From the IMG/VR virus record IMGVR_UViG_3300022562_000747, positions 62,001 to 126,000 of that record: a stretch of DNA of 64,000 bases. One strand, 5' to 3'. The DNA comes from a virus. Position numbers and translations under genes: made by a program. Positions 9,285-17,524 of the stretch are shown piece by piece (the first letter of the stretch is position 1; every line of letters starts with the position of its first letter). The notes below the pieces were generated by a model. That model was given only the letters and a program-made list of their open reading frames with translations, was not told the DNA's origin and did not search any database.

Positions 9285-12071
9285 ATGACCGCTAATACCC
9301 TAGTTATCAAGCTTGGAGGCTCGGATGGACGTGGTTCTCTAACATTCTATCGAGGATATACAGGTTCTCAGGGTGTGCCCGGGGAATATGCGGCTCTTGG
9401 TTATACTGGTTCGCAGGGTATTCAAGGTGATCCCGGGGGTTATACTGGTAGTCAAGGAGATACTGGATATACTGGTTCGCAAGGTATTCAAGGACCGGCT
9501 GGTGGATATACCGGTAGTCAGGGTGATGTTGGTTATGTTGGTTCGCAAGGTGATATTGGATATACTGGCTCGGTTGGTTTTGTTGGTTCGCAAGGTGATA
9601 CTGGTTACACCGGTTCGCATGGTGGTATTGGTTGGGTAGGTTCGCAAGGTGATAAAGGTTACACCGGATCGGCATCAACTGTCATTGGATATACAGGTAG
9701 CCAAGGTATTCAAGGTGATTCCGGATATACCGGATCAGCATCTACTGTTGTTGGATATACTGGTAGTTATGGTTATACTGGTTCGGCGGGAGCCGGATAT
9801 ACCGGATCAGCATCGGATGTAATTGGATATACTGGATCGATTGGTTACACTGGTAGTCAAGGCATCAAAGGAAACACCGGTTATACTGGATCAACAGGAA
9901 TTGGATATACCGGTTCGCGGGGTGGTATTGGTTGGGTTGGCTCGCAAGGTGACAAGGGTTATACTGGTTCACGTTCCACTGTAATAGGTTATACTGGTAG
10001 TAAAGGTGACAAGGGTGATCAAGGTGATGTGGGTTATACTGGTAGCGAAGGCTATTCTGGATCAACAGGATCAACTGGTTATCAAGGCTCGGCAGGTTAT
10101 CAAGGCTCGGTAGGTTATCAAGGATCGGTGGGTTATCAAGGATCAGCGGGTGTAACTGGTTATCAAGGATCAGGCGCACAAACTGGATATACTGGTTCAA
10201 TTGGTTATACTGGTAGTGAAGGTGTTGGATATACTGGTAGTCAAGGAACCCAAGGTAATATTGGATATACTGGTTCACAAGGAACCCAAGGTAACATTGG
10301 ATATACTGGTAGTCGAGGTTACACTGGTAGTCAAGGAACGCAAGGTGTAATTGGATATACCGGTAGCCAAGGAACCCAAGGTAACATCGGTTACACTGGT
10401 AGTCAAGGAACGCAAGGTAACATCGGTTACACTGGTAGTCAAGGAACGCAAGGTGTAATTGGATATACCGGTTCACAAGGAACCCAAGGTAATATTGGAT
10501 ATACTGGATCGGCTTCAACTGTAATTGGTTATACCGGTTCACAAGGAACTCAAGGCAACATCGGTTATACCGGTAGTGCATCGGAAGTGATTGGTTACAC
10601 CGGTAGTCAAGGTGATATTGGATATACCGGTAGTGCATCGGAAGTGATTGGTTACACTGGTTCGGCAGGTGTTGGTTATACTGGTAGTGCTTCAACAGTT
10701 ATAGGTTATACCGGTAGTCAAGGTGATATTGGATATACCGGTAGTGAAGGAATTGGTTATACTGGTAGTGCTTCAACTGTTCCCGGATATACTGGTAGTA
10801 AGGGTGATCAAGGTGATATTGGTTATACTGGTAGCGAAGGTTATTCTGGCTCGCAGGGTGAAGTTGGATATCAAGGATCAGCCGGAATTACAGGTTATAC
10901 CGGTAGTCAGGGTGATGTGGGTTATCAAGGTAGCCAAGGTATCACCGGTTATCAAGGATCAGGTGCACAAACTGGATATACTGGTAGTCAAGGATATACT
11001 GGTAGTCAAGGTGTTGGTTATACCGGTAGTGCATCGGAAGTGATTGGTTATACTGGTAGTCAAGGTGATATTGGATATACTGGTAGTGCATCGGAAGTAG
11101 TTGGTTATACTGGTAGCCAAGGTAACATTGGTTATACTGGTTCTGCTTCAACTGTTATTGGTTACACTGGTTCGGCAGGTGTTGGTTACACCGGATCGGC
11201 TGGTAGTGATGGTGCGGCGGGTTACACCGGTAGTCAAGGTTATACCGGTAGTCAAGGTATAGGTTATACTGGTTCAGCAGGAGCAGATGGGGGGCTTGGT
11301 TACACCGGATCGGCTGGTAGTGATGGTGCGGCGGGTTACACCGGTAGTCAAGGTGATATTGGTTATACTGGTAGTGAAGGTATTGGTTATACTGGTTCGG
11401 CGGGGGCTGATGGTGGTTTAGGTTACACTGGATCGCAAGGTTACACCGGATCAGCAGGTGTAGGTTACACTGGATCGGCTGGTAATGATGGAGGACTTGG
11501 TTACACTGGTAGCCAAGGTTACACTGGTAGTGAAGGTATTGGTTATACTGGTAGTGCATCCGAAGTGATTGGTTATACTGGATCGCAAGGTTACACCGGA
11601 TCGGCTGGCGTAGGTTACACTGGATCGGCTGGCGTAGGTTATACTGGATCGGCGGGTGTTGGCTACACCGGATCGGCTGGCGTAGGTTATACTGGATCGG
11701 CTGGATATACCGGTAGCCAAGGAACAACCGGAACAACAGGTCCAACATCACCTAAAGCAATTACTATTCCAGCCCCAGTAGCGGGTGATAGTTTCGCACT
11801 ATTTTGGTCTAATGTTGCAATAACAATTGCTGAAATTCGCACTGTTGTTGTTGGTTCGGCATCTCCATCTGTAAATGCATCATATTTCCATGGAACAGAT
11901 AGATCAGCCGGAACGACTATGCAAGCAAGTATCAATACATCAAGCACAACAACAGGTAATACCCAAACATCATTCTCTAATGCTACCCCGGCAGCAGGTT
12001 CATTCATTTGGGTAAATATCAATCAGGTAAGCGGAACAGTAAATTCCTATCATGCAACAATAAGGTTCTAA
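9285..12071 (+). CDS. collagen-like tail fibre with GYTGS repeats (fibre 1)
   Basis: A 928-residue fibre. Residues 1-23 are a short head. Residues 24 to about 815 are almost entirely Gly-X-Y triplets built on GYTGSQG, GYQGS and related units. The last 110 residues are a non-repetitive domain starting near TSPKAITIPAPVAGDSF, probably the trimeric tip. Collagen-like phage fibres form triple helices and present a C-terminal receptor-binding domain. The Gly-X-Y phase is broken many times by SASTVIG or SASEVIG, which should give bends. The Tyr, Thr and Ser content offers many hydroxyls for glycosylation, relevant to the glycosyltransferase operon downstream. Confidence 0.88.
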   Translation: MTANTLVIKLGGSDGRGSLTFYRGYTGSQGVPGEYAALGYTGSQGIQGDPGGYTGSQGDTGYTGSQGIQGPAGGYTGSQGDVGYVGSQGDIGYTGSVGFVGSQGDTGYTGSHGGIGWVGSQGDKGYTGSASTVIGYTGSQGIQGDSGYTGSASTVVGYTGSYGYTGSAGAGYTGSASDVIGYTGSIGYTGSQGIKGNTGYTGSTGIGYTGSRGGIGWVGSQGDKGYTGSRSTVIGYTGSKGDKGDQGDVGYTGSEGYSGSTGSTGYQGSAGYQGSVGYQGSVGYQGSAGVTGYQGSGAQTGYTGSIGYTGSEGVGYTGSQGTQGNIGYTGSQGTQGNIGYTGSRGYTGSQGTQGVIGYTGSQGTQGNIGYTGSQGTQGNIGYTGSQGTQGVIGYTGSQGTQGNIGYTGSASTVIGYTGSQGTQGNIGYTGSASEVIGYTGSQGDIGYTGSASEVIGYTGSAGVGYTGSASTVIGYTGSQGDIGYTGSEGIGYTGSASTVPGYTGSKGDQGDIGYTGSEGYSGSQGEVGYQGSAGITGYTGSQGDVGYQGSQGITGYQGSGAQTGYTGSQGYTGSQGVGYTGSASEVIGYTGSQGDIGYTGSASEVVGYTGSQGNIGYTGSASTVIGYTGSAGVGYTGSAGSDGAAGYTGSQGYTGSQGIGYTGSAGADGGLGYTGSAGSDGAAGYTGSQGDIGYTGSEGIGYTGSAGADGGLGYTGSQGYTGSAGVGYTGSAGNDGGLGYTGSQGYTGSEGIGYTGSASEVIGYTGSQGYTGSAGVGYTGSAGVGYTGSAGVGYTGSAGVGYTGSAGYTGSQGTTGTTGPTSPKAITIPAPVAGDSFALFWSNVAITIAEIRTVVVGSASPSVNASYFHGTDRSAGTTMQASINTSSTTTGNTQTSFSNATPAAGSFIWVNINQVSGTVNSYHATIRF
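9354..11745 (+). repeat. coding repeat array, collagen-like GYTGS units
   Basis: A tandem coding repeat of 9-, 15- and 18-bp units on the theme GGTTATACTGGTAGTCAAGG. Codons are varied synonymously between copies (GGT/GGA, TAT/TAC, ACT/ACC, AGT/TCG/TCA), so the protein repeats better than the DNA. Confidence 0.9.
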
Positions 12072-12072
12072 T

Positions 12073-12120
12073 ATGGCATATTTCCCGGCAACTCCTGCTT
12101 TAGATGAAACAAATGACTGA
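12073..12120 (+). other. truncated copy of a MAYFPxTP gene start
   Basis: A 15-codon frame, MAYFPATPALDETND then TGA, sits behind AAGG with a good spacing to its ATG. The same leader starts the complete gene at 13050 (MAYFPSTPSVGDE), and the DNA is visibly similar for about 35 bp. It looks like a duplicated leader whose gene body has been lost or frameshifted. The next frame (12113) starts inside it. Confidence 0.5.
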
Positions 12121-12472
12121 TTGGATTATTTGGTATTCAAATGGAATGTCTTTTTCAAGTGATGATGGACCACCCGAAAATGCGCCTCGGGATGATGTGC
12201 AAATAGTTGTGGTTCCAAGCGATCAAGTTGGAAAACTATTATGGCATGATTCAGATTATTATTGCTGGCAGGATAACCAATGGATTTGTCATGATAAAGA
12301 AGGGTTGCGTCAATATTTGAATCTTCCGGGTAAAGAAAAAATCCGGTTGTGTGGATTCTGGATACCGGATGCTCAATTTTATGCATTATATCAGGTAGCA
12401 TTGCACGATCCGCGTATGCCATCAAAAACGGGACAAAAGCCGGGAGAACCCGACGCCCCGCATAGGAGATAA
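12113..12472 (+). CDS. hypothetical protein in fibre cluster
   Basis: A 119-residue protein when started at the second ATG (MTDWIIWYSNGMSF). An upstream ATG at 12104 adds three residues. Neither has its own ribosome site, so translation is probably coupled to the short frame at 12073..12120. The protein is Trp- and Asp-rich (LLWHDSDYYCWQDNQWICHD) with a basic, Pro-rich tail. The family was not identified. Joining it to the 12073 frame would need a +1 shift. Confidence 0.6.
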   Translation: MTDWIIWYSNGMSFSSDDGPPENAPRDDVQIVVVPSDQVGKLLWHDSDYYCWQDNQWICHDKEGLRQYLNLPGKEKIRLCGFWIPDAQFYALYQVALHDPRMPSKTGQKPGEPDAPHRR

Positions 12473-12474
12473 TA

Positions 12475-13029
12475 ATGGGTGGTGGTACTCCTTTTACCAA
12501 TCAGGTACATTTTCGATTTAGAACTGATGCCGAAACAGTTGATGCTACTCCTACATGGGGATCAACCGAAGATCAAGCTACTTATATTCCGGCATTGGAT
12601 ACTGCTTTCCGGGTACGATTTACTGTGGAAAATACCGGAACAACCAATATGCGTTCTTCTCGAAGCTTATATTATAGCTTGAATGGGGGAGCCTATGTAT
12701 CTGTTACAACAACATCGTCAGTTGTGCGGGCAGTTGATGCCGGGGCTAGTGCTGATGGTGATGCAATTGCTACCCAACGTTTGACTTCCGCAACTGGAAC
12801 ATGGGTAAACGGCGAATATGATGAATCAGGTGCAACAAGCAACTTCAACTTGGTGGACGGAAACTTTACTGAATTTGAATACGGTATTCAGGTCATTTCA
12901 GCAGATGTTTCGGAGGGAAGCAACGTAGCCTTGAGGATTTATAATTCTTCAAGTCCTATGGATAACTATGCTAAAACACCTTTGATGACCCGACCTGCTG
13001 CCCGCCGTCGAGTTATAGTTTGTTCCTAA
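12475..13029 (+). CDS. predicted virion structural protein
   Basis: A 184-residue protein with ATG behind AGGAGATAAT. The sequence FRFRTDAETVDATPTWG, then FRVRFTVENTGTT and LYYSLNGGAYVSV, is beta-rich and resembles secreted or phage-displayed beta-sandwich domains. The end, RPAARRRVIVCS, is basic. Placed between fibre modules, it is likely a fibre or adaptor protein. A specific family was not recognised. Confidence 0.65.
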   Translation: MGGGTPFTNQVHFRFRTDAETVDATPTWGSTEDQATYIPALDTAFRVRFTVENTGTTNMRSSRSLYYSLNGGAYVSVTTTSSVVRAVDAGASADGDAIATQRLTSATGTWVNGEYDESGATSNFNLVDGNFTEFEYGIQVISADVSEGSNVALRIYNSSSPMDNYAKTPLMTRPAARRRVIVCS

Positions 13030-13032
13030 ATA
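13025..13032 (+). promoter_or_regulatory. candidate late promoter box (CCTAAATA)
   Basis: CCTAAATA overlaps the stop codon of the upstream gene and lies 17 bp before the ATG at 13050. It shares the TAAATA core of the T4 late promoter. Confidence 0.45.
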
Positions 13033-13049
13033 CCAAAAAGGGTGTATAA

Positions 13050-13640
13050 ATGGCATATTTTCCTTCAACTCCTTCGGTTGGTGACGAATACTCCTTCGGT
13101 AGTGTAACCTATCGATGGGATGGGAGCCGGTGGATCAATGTTGTTAGTCCTCTTTATAATGAAAGCATAAATTTTTATCCTGCTGATAATGAACCTCCAT
13201 CAAGTAACTATGCTACATTAGATACACGCAATGGTCATACTGTTCTGGATTTTGATGATACAACGGCTGAATATGCCATATTTACCGGGGTTTTGCCTAT
13301 TAGCTACAATGGAGCCGGTTTGACCGTCCAAGTTGCCTATTCAATGACTTCCGACATTGCCAATACTTGTGGCTGGACCGTTGAATTTGAGAGAATTGGG
13401 GATCAACAACAGGATATTGATAGTGATAGTTTTGCTACGGCTCAAACCATTACGGCTGTTACTGTTCCGGGAACCAGTGGATATGTTGATTTAGTTAGTG
13501 TGGATGTTGTGAATGGAGCCAATACTGATAATATTGCGGCGGGAGAATTGTTTCGATTACGATTGAAACGTGATGTAGCTAATGATACAGCAGCAGGTGA
13601 TGCCGAAATGCATTGGGTATCAGTCAAGGAAACTGTATAA
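13050..13640 (+). CDS. virion structural protein with MAYFPxTP head and beta-sandwich domain
   Basis: A 196-residue protein. Residues 1-35 (MAYFPSTPSVGDEY, then YRWDGSRWINV) form the short head motif common at the start of tail fibre modules. Residues from about 45 (NYATLDTRNGHTVLDFDD) to the end (GDAEMHWVSVKE) match a small structural domain that I have seen in many marine tailed-phage virion proteins. The stop overlaps the next start (TAATG). The truncated leader at 12073 is a second copy of its beginning. Confidence 0.75.
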   Translation: MAYFPSTPSVGDEYSFGSVTYRWDGSRWINVVSPLYNESINFYPADNEPPSSNYATLDTRNGHTVLDFDDTTAEYAIFTGVLPISYNGAGLTVQVAYSMTSDIANTCGWTVEFERIGDQQQDIDSDSFATAQTITAVTVPGTSGYVDLVSVDVVNGANTDNIAAGELFRLRLKRDVANDTAAGDAEMHWVSVKETV

Positions 13641-14947
13641 TGACAATAAGTTTCGATGGAGTTGATATGGCTTATTCAATCCCGGATATTTCGGGATTAA
13701 CATATTTTAGTATTTTTTTGAATTTTGTTGAAAGATCAGAAATATCCAATGCTGTTCTTTTTTCGTGGAACGATGGTTCCAATACCAATATTATTGGATA
13801 TGCTCCATATTGGCTTTCAGCCTTCGGACTTTTCACTGTAGAATGTAATGGAACGGGAAATTATACAGCAGTTAATAAACCATCTACTGGAACTTTATAT
13901 AATATGGCTATAATTAGGAATGCAACTTCAGCAAGTCTCTATCTAAATGGATCATTAGCAACATCAAATATAACGGGTATTACTAATACATCATCTTTTA
14001 CTGCTCCAAATATTCGAATTGGATGTCACTATGATGGGGCAGCAAATACATCTTTTGCAAATACTTATATTTCAGAAGTCGCTATATATAATTATAATTT
14101 ACCACCTTCCGAAGTTATAGAAATAGCTAAAACTCGTTGTCCTCCCACTGTCCGAAAGGCCAATTTGATTCGATATATACCATTTGTTAACAATGCTGTG
14201 GATTATGCCGGAAAAGTGACCACAACAGCAATTGGTTCCCCAACATTTGTAGGTCATCATCCAATAATTAGAAACCGACATTCGCCTACTAGTTCATATA
14301 AACCTCCCACTCCGGTATTATTGATGCATTTCAATGGAGAAGATGGTTCCAATACATTTATTGATGCTACCAGCAAACATAATATCACTGTATATAATCA
14401 CACACAAATTGATACGGCACAATCACAATTTGGAGGTGCATCTGCACTCTTTGATGGAACAGATGACTATTTAGCATTAGATGGTAGTTCTGATTTTGCT
14501 TTTGGAACAGGTGATTTTACTATCGACTTTTGGTTCCGTTTTAATATAGACGATGCCAACTATATGAATTTTTACACTGGGTCTGGTGCTGGTGGAATTG
14601 ATACATTTCCTATAATACATAAAAATACAACAAAGAAATTGGGATTTTACTCAAATTCAGCAGAACGTATCACTGGAACTACAACACTAACTCCTGCTGG
14701 TGGTTGGTATCATGTAGCGGTAACTAGGAGTAGCGGTCAGACAAGAATGTTTTTGAATGGGGTACAAGAAGGCTCAACATATGCGGATTCTGTCAATTAC
14801 ACAATAGATGCTAATGCCCCACAGATTGGGCGTTGGTCTGGAGCTACTTCATATCTTAATGGTTGGATGGACGAATTAAGAGTTATCAAGGGTTATGCTG
14901 TTTGGACCAAGAATTTTACTCCTCCAACAAAAGCTTATCAAGTATAA
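13640..14947 (+). CDS. LamG-domain tail fibre protein
   Basis: A 435-residue protein. The ATG at 13640 overlaps the previous stop and is preferred to an in-frame ATG at 13613 inside the upstream gene. The second half is a clear laminin-G/concanavalin-like module: LLMHFNGEDG, FTIDFWFRFN, WYHVAVTRSSGQ, then WMDELRVIKGYAVW. The first half carries a weaker copy (SLYLNGSLATSNI, ISEVAIYNYNL). Such domains bind carbohydrates or proteins, so receptor recognition is the likely role. It may be a fibre tip separate from the collagen fibres. Confidence 0.8.
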   Translation: MTISFDGVDMAYSIPDISGLTYFSIFLNFVERSEISNAVLFSWNDGSNTNIIGYAPYWLSAFGLFTVECNGTGNYTAVNKPSTGTLYNMAIIRNATSASLYLNGSLATSNITGITNTSSFTAPNIRIGCHYDGAANTSFANTYISEVAIYNYNLPPSEVIEIAKTRCPPTVRKANLIRYIPFVNNAVDYAGKVTTTAIGSPTFVGHHPIIRNRHSPTSSYKPPTPVLLMHFNGEDGSNTFIDATSKHNITVYNHTQIDTAQSQFGGASALFDGTDDYLALDGSSDFAFGTGDFTIDFWFRFNIDDANYMNFYTGSGAGGIDTFPIIHKNTTKKLGFYSNSAERITGTTTLTPAGGWYHVAVTRSSGQTRMFLNGVQEGSTYADSVNYTIDANAPQIGRWSGATSYLNGWMDELRVIKGYAVWTKNFTPPTKAYQV

Positions 14948-14949
14948 AG

Positions 14950-14957
14950 GATAAATA
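14950..14957 (+). promoter_or_regulatory. candidate late promoter box (GATAAATA)
   Basis: GATAAATA differs from the T4 late box TATAAATA in one base. It lies 5 bp before the ATG at 14963, so a transcript starting from it would have no useful leader for that gene, or else the box is fortuitous. Confidence 0.35.
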
Positions 14958-14962
14958 AAATT

Positions 14963-15331
14963 ATGGCAAATGTACTAAACAGAACCACAAAAGTATATCT
15001 TGAATCGGTCAATACTCCGGATTATCCGGATACTGATTGGATTATCAATCCTGATTTGTCAGCCGTTGCGGGTTGGCCTGCCAAATATTGGATAATTACC
15101 GGTGATGTAGTTACCCTTATGGATGCAAGCGCAAGAGCAACCGTTGATGCTGACGAATTAGCAGCGCAACGAGATGCTCTTGTGGCTCAAATGGATCAAG
15201 TTGAAAGCTACACCCGGGCATTTGCCTTGGTTGTTCTGGACGAAATAAACAACCTACGAGCATTGCATAGTTTGGCTGATCGAACTATTGCTCAATTGAA
15301 AAATTCTGTTCGTAATAAATTAGGTAGCTAA
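14963..15331 (+). CDS. small virion protein (fibre-associated)
   Basis: A 122-residue protein. Residues 10-55 (VYLESVNTPDYP, then WIINPDLSAVAGWPAKYW) match a small structural protein seen beside fibre genes in several marine phages. The second half (LAAQRDALVAQMDQ, then LHSLADRTIAQLKN) is helical. Its 3' end overlaps the convergent methyltransferase gene by 12 bp. Exact function is unknown. Confidence 0.7.
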   Translation: MANVLNRTTKVYLESVNTPDYPDTDWIINPDLSAVAGWPAKYWIITGDVVTLMDASARATVDADELAAQRDALVAQMDQVESYTRAFALVVLDEINNLRALHSLADRTIAQLKNSVRNKLGS

Positions 15332-17524
15332 TTTTTTTCGGAAATGGTAATCGCCATCTACTGACTTGCCGTTCAATATATTCGGACAAAAAGCTCCATT
15401 ACCCATCAATTTGAAACCAATACTGTCAAGATAATTGATAACATCTCCCGCCATGGGCGCACCTTTATTGTAAGATACCGTCTGCAATTCAAGGATCAAA
15501 TCATTGCAATGTTGCAAGGTATAATGTGCCCCCTTGAGAATGTCCATTTCGGCTCCTTGCACATCCATTTTGATCAAATCAGGCATTGGAAAATTTTCAA
15601 CCTTTACAACTGTATCAAGAGTTTTGGTTATACGTTTTTGTTTATGGCTTTCGTTTAGAATATCGTCAATATTGGGAACAAACTCTTTATTGACCTTGAA
15701 ATAACCATTACCCCCGGGATCGAAATCATTCTGCCAGAAGTCTATTTCCTTATCATCCTTGTCGCTTAGAACCCCAATGTAATAAGGGATATTTTGTTCC
15801 TTATACAAAAACTCGGCTTGATCAAATGCATCAAAAGCATAATAATTCGCATCAGCCCAAACAAATTTAGCCATATTGGTCCAATGCAGAACACAGGCTC
15901 CAATATCATAAATGATACGCGGGTTCCAACCCTCGGTATTTTTCAGGTGTAACAGGTAATCATAATGTTTCTTGGGGATAAGTTGCTGGCTTCCAAGGTC
16001 ACGCAAACGCTGTTCAAGAGAGTCGGCAGGCTTGGTAATAGTGAAATTACCTAGAGGTGGCACCACATACTCGGTTGTGCCAAGATGGCGACACTTCACG
16101 GATGTATCAGCATATAACTTGAAGCCCTTTTCCGTTGCTTTGCGACAGAAATAGTTATCTTCGGTTATATCCCCCACATGTTCCAGCGATCCTACCCAAT
16201 AAAACTGAGGATAACCAACCGTAGTAATGACTTCCTTTTTAATCAAAACACATCCAAACCCACATCCCCCAATCTCAATTAGCTTGTTATCCGGAATATT
16301 ATTTCGGCTCATACGTCGCATGGATAGATCATATAGTTCAATGTTTTCAGTTCCCGGAATGCGTTGAATATACACCCCCGAAACCAATGGAACATCATGG
16401 CTCAATAATTTTTTTAATGTATCAGGCGGAAAAGCAATATCGCTATCAACTGCCCATAGATAATCAAACCCCTTGACAACCCAATCGGCAATTAGATTGC
16501 GGACTTGGGATATATTATTACCAAAAAAACATTGAAAAGTTGTTTCATAACCTGCTGGTATTTCCTGATCATAAATCGATTTGAAACATTCGGTATCGAT
16601 ATATTTGAACGTAGGAATGGCGATAAGAATTTTCTTTGCCGGGGGTTTCATAATATTTTTTATACTAGGACTTTGTTGAACAAATGATGATAATCCGAAT
16701 GGTAATTCTGTTTTCTTATCTTGAATTGAAGGCATATCTCCTGCAATTACTTGTTTTATTATTGAATCCACAATAGGGGTATCGCTATTAGCGATAATCT
16801 TATTAGCCGTCATTGTTTGTTCATCCTTGTTTACCTTGTAATCATTCAGAGGATTAGTATCGTTATAATTATAAACTACATCTTGAATAACCTTGATCTT
16901 ATTTGGGTCAGCTTGTTCGAGAATATTATAGAATACCGCAACATCGCCCCCGGCTCGGAACCATTTTTTATTTTCATCTCTAAATTTTTCGAAAGGAACC
17001 TTTTCTGCCAAATAATTTCGAAACACGCGGGGATGGTCGTAAGGTATATTCCAAGCAAATTTATGTGAGCGATATGCTTTGCTTTTTAGAATATTAGGAG
17101 GATATTCTTGGGCAATCAATGGAATTTTATCAACCATTGACCAACAGGACCCATAACAATATTCATAACCCTGATGGAATATTTCATTATACATATTGAA
17201 TATTTCGGGATTGTTTACAAGCGAATCATCGCCGTCCAATAGCATTATAATATCATCCGGCTCGGCATATTTTCGAATGGTGGTTATTTGGTTATAGACG
17301 GCTCCCATGTTTTGAGAACCAACTACAAATTCTATCTTATCTTCACATCCAATATCTTCTATTGCTTTACAAGCAACATCATAACTATTATCGGTGCTGG
17401 CATCGTCAATCAGAATATGTTTATAATTTGTATAGTTTTGAGCGGTAACTGATCGTATGCATTTCTCAATGTATTTCTCCGCATTCCAAAACGGTGAAAT
17501 GATTACAATTCTTTGTTCTTCCAT
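15320..17524 (-). CDS. three-domain glycosyltransferase-FkbM methyltransferase fusion
   Basis: A 734-residue enzyme on the minus strand. Residues 5-235 are a GT2 glycosyltransferase (ISPFWNAEKYIEKCI, LIDDASTDNS at 38-47, LLDGDD at 95-100). Residues about 298-500 are a second GT-A-like domain (ILIAIPTFKYID, then WAVDSDIAF at 357-365). Residues about 530-705 are an FkbM-type SAM methyltransferase (IYDIGACVLHW, then LIKMDVQGAEMDILKGA at 650-666). It should transfer one or two sugars and O-methylate one. It starts one base into the stop of the upstream glycosyltransferase (TAATG coupling). It lacks a signal peptide or membrane helix, so it acts in the cytoplasm. Targets may be the collagen-like fibres that flank it, or host glycans. 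Confidence 0.85.
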   Translation of the reverse strand: MEEQRIVIISPFWNAEKYIEKCIRSVTAQNYTNYKHILIDDASTDNSYDVACKAIEDIGCEDKIEFVVGSQNMGAVYNQITTIRKYAEPDDIIMLLDGDDSLVNNPEIFNMYNEIFHQGYEYCYGSCWSMVDKIPLIAQEYPPNILKSKAYRSHKFAWNIPYDHPRVFRNYLAEKVPFEKFRDENKKWFRAGGDVAVFYNILEQADPNKIKVIQDVVYNYNDTNPLNDYKVNKDEQTMTANKIIANSDTPIVDSIIKQVIAGDMPSIQDKKTELPFGLSSFVQQSPSIKNIMKPPAKKILIAIPTFKYIDTECFKSIYDQEIPAGYETTFQCFFGNNISQVRNLIADWVVKGFDYLWAVDSDIAFPPDTLKKLLSHDVPLVSGVYIQRIPGTENIELYDLSMRRMSRNNIPDNKLIEIGGCGFGCVLIKKEVITTVGYPQFYWVGSLEHVGDITEDNYFCRKATEKGFKLYADTSVKCRHLGTTEYVVPPLGNFTITKPADSLEQRLRDLGSQQLIPKKHYDYLLHLKNTEGWNPRIIYDIGACVLHWTNMAKFVWADANYYAFDAFDQAEFLYKEQNIPYYIGVLSDKDDKEIDFWQNDFDPGGNGYFKVNKEFVPNIDDILNESHKQKRITKTLDTVVKVENFPMPDLIKMDVQGAEMDILKGAHYTLQHCNDLILELQTVSYNKGAPMAGDVINYLDSIGFKLMGNGAFCPNILNGKSVDGDYHFRKKLAT

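Noticed and set aside
9307-11751. Long minus-strand and alternate-frame open reading frames across the fibre 1 repeats (up to 276 codons)
   Set aside because: They are shadows of the Gly-Tyr-Thr-Gly-Ser repeat. Their products are low-complexity Tyr/Asn/Gln strings with no ribosome sites. The same holds for 19114..19605 and 21024..23249.
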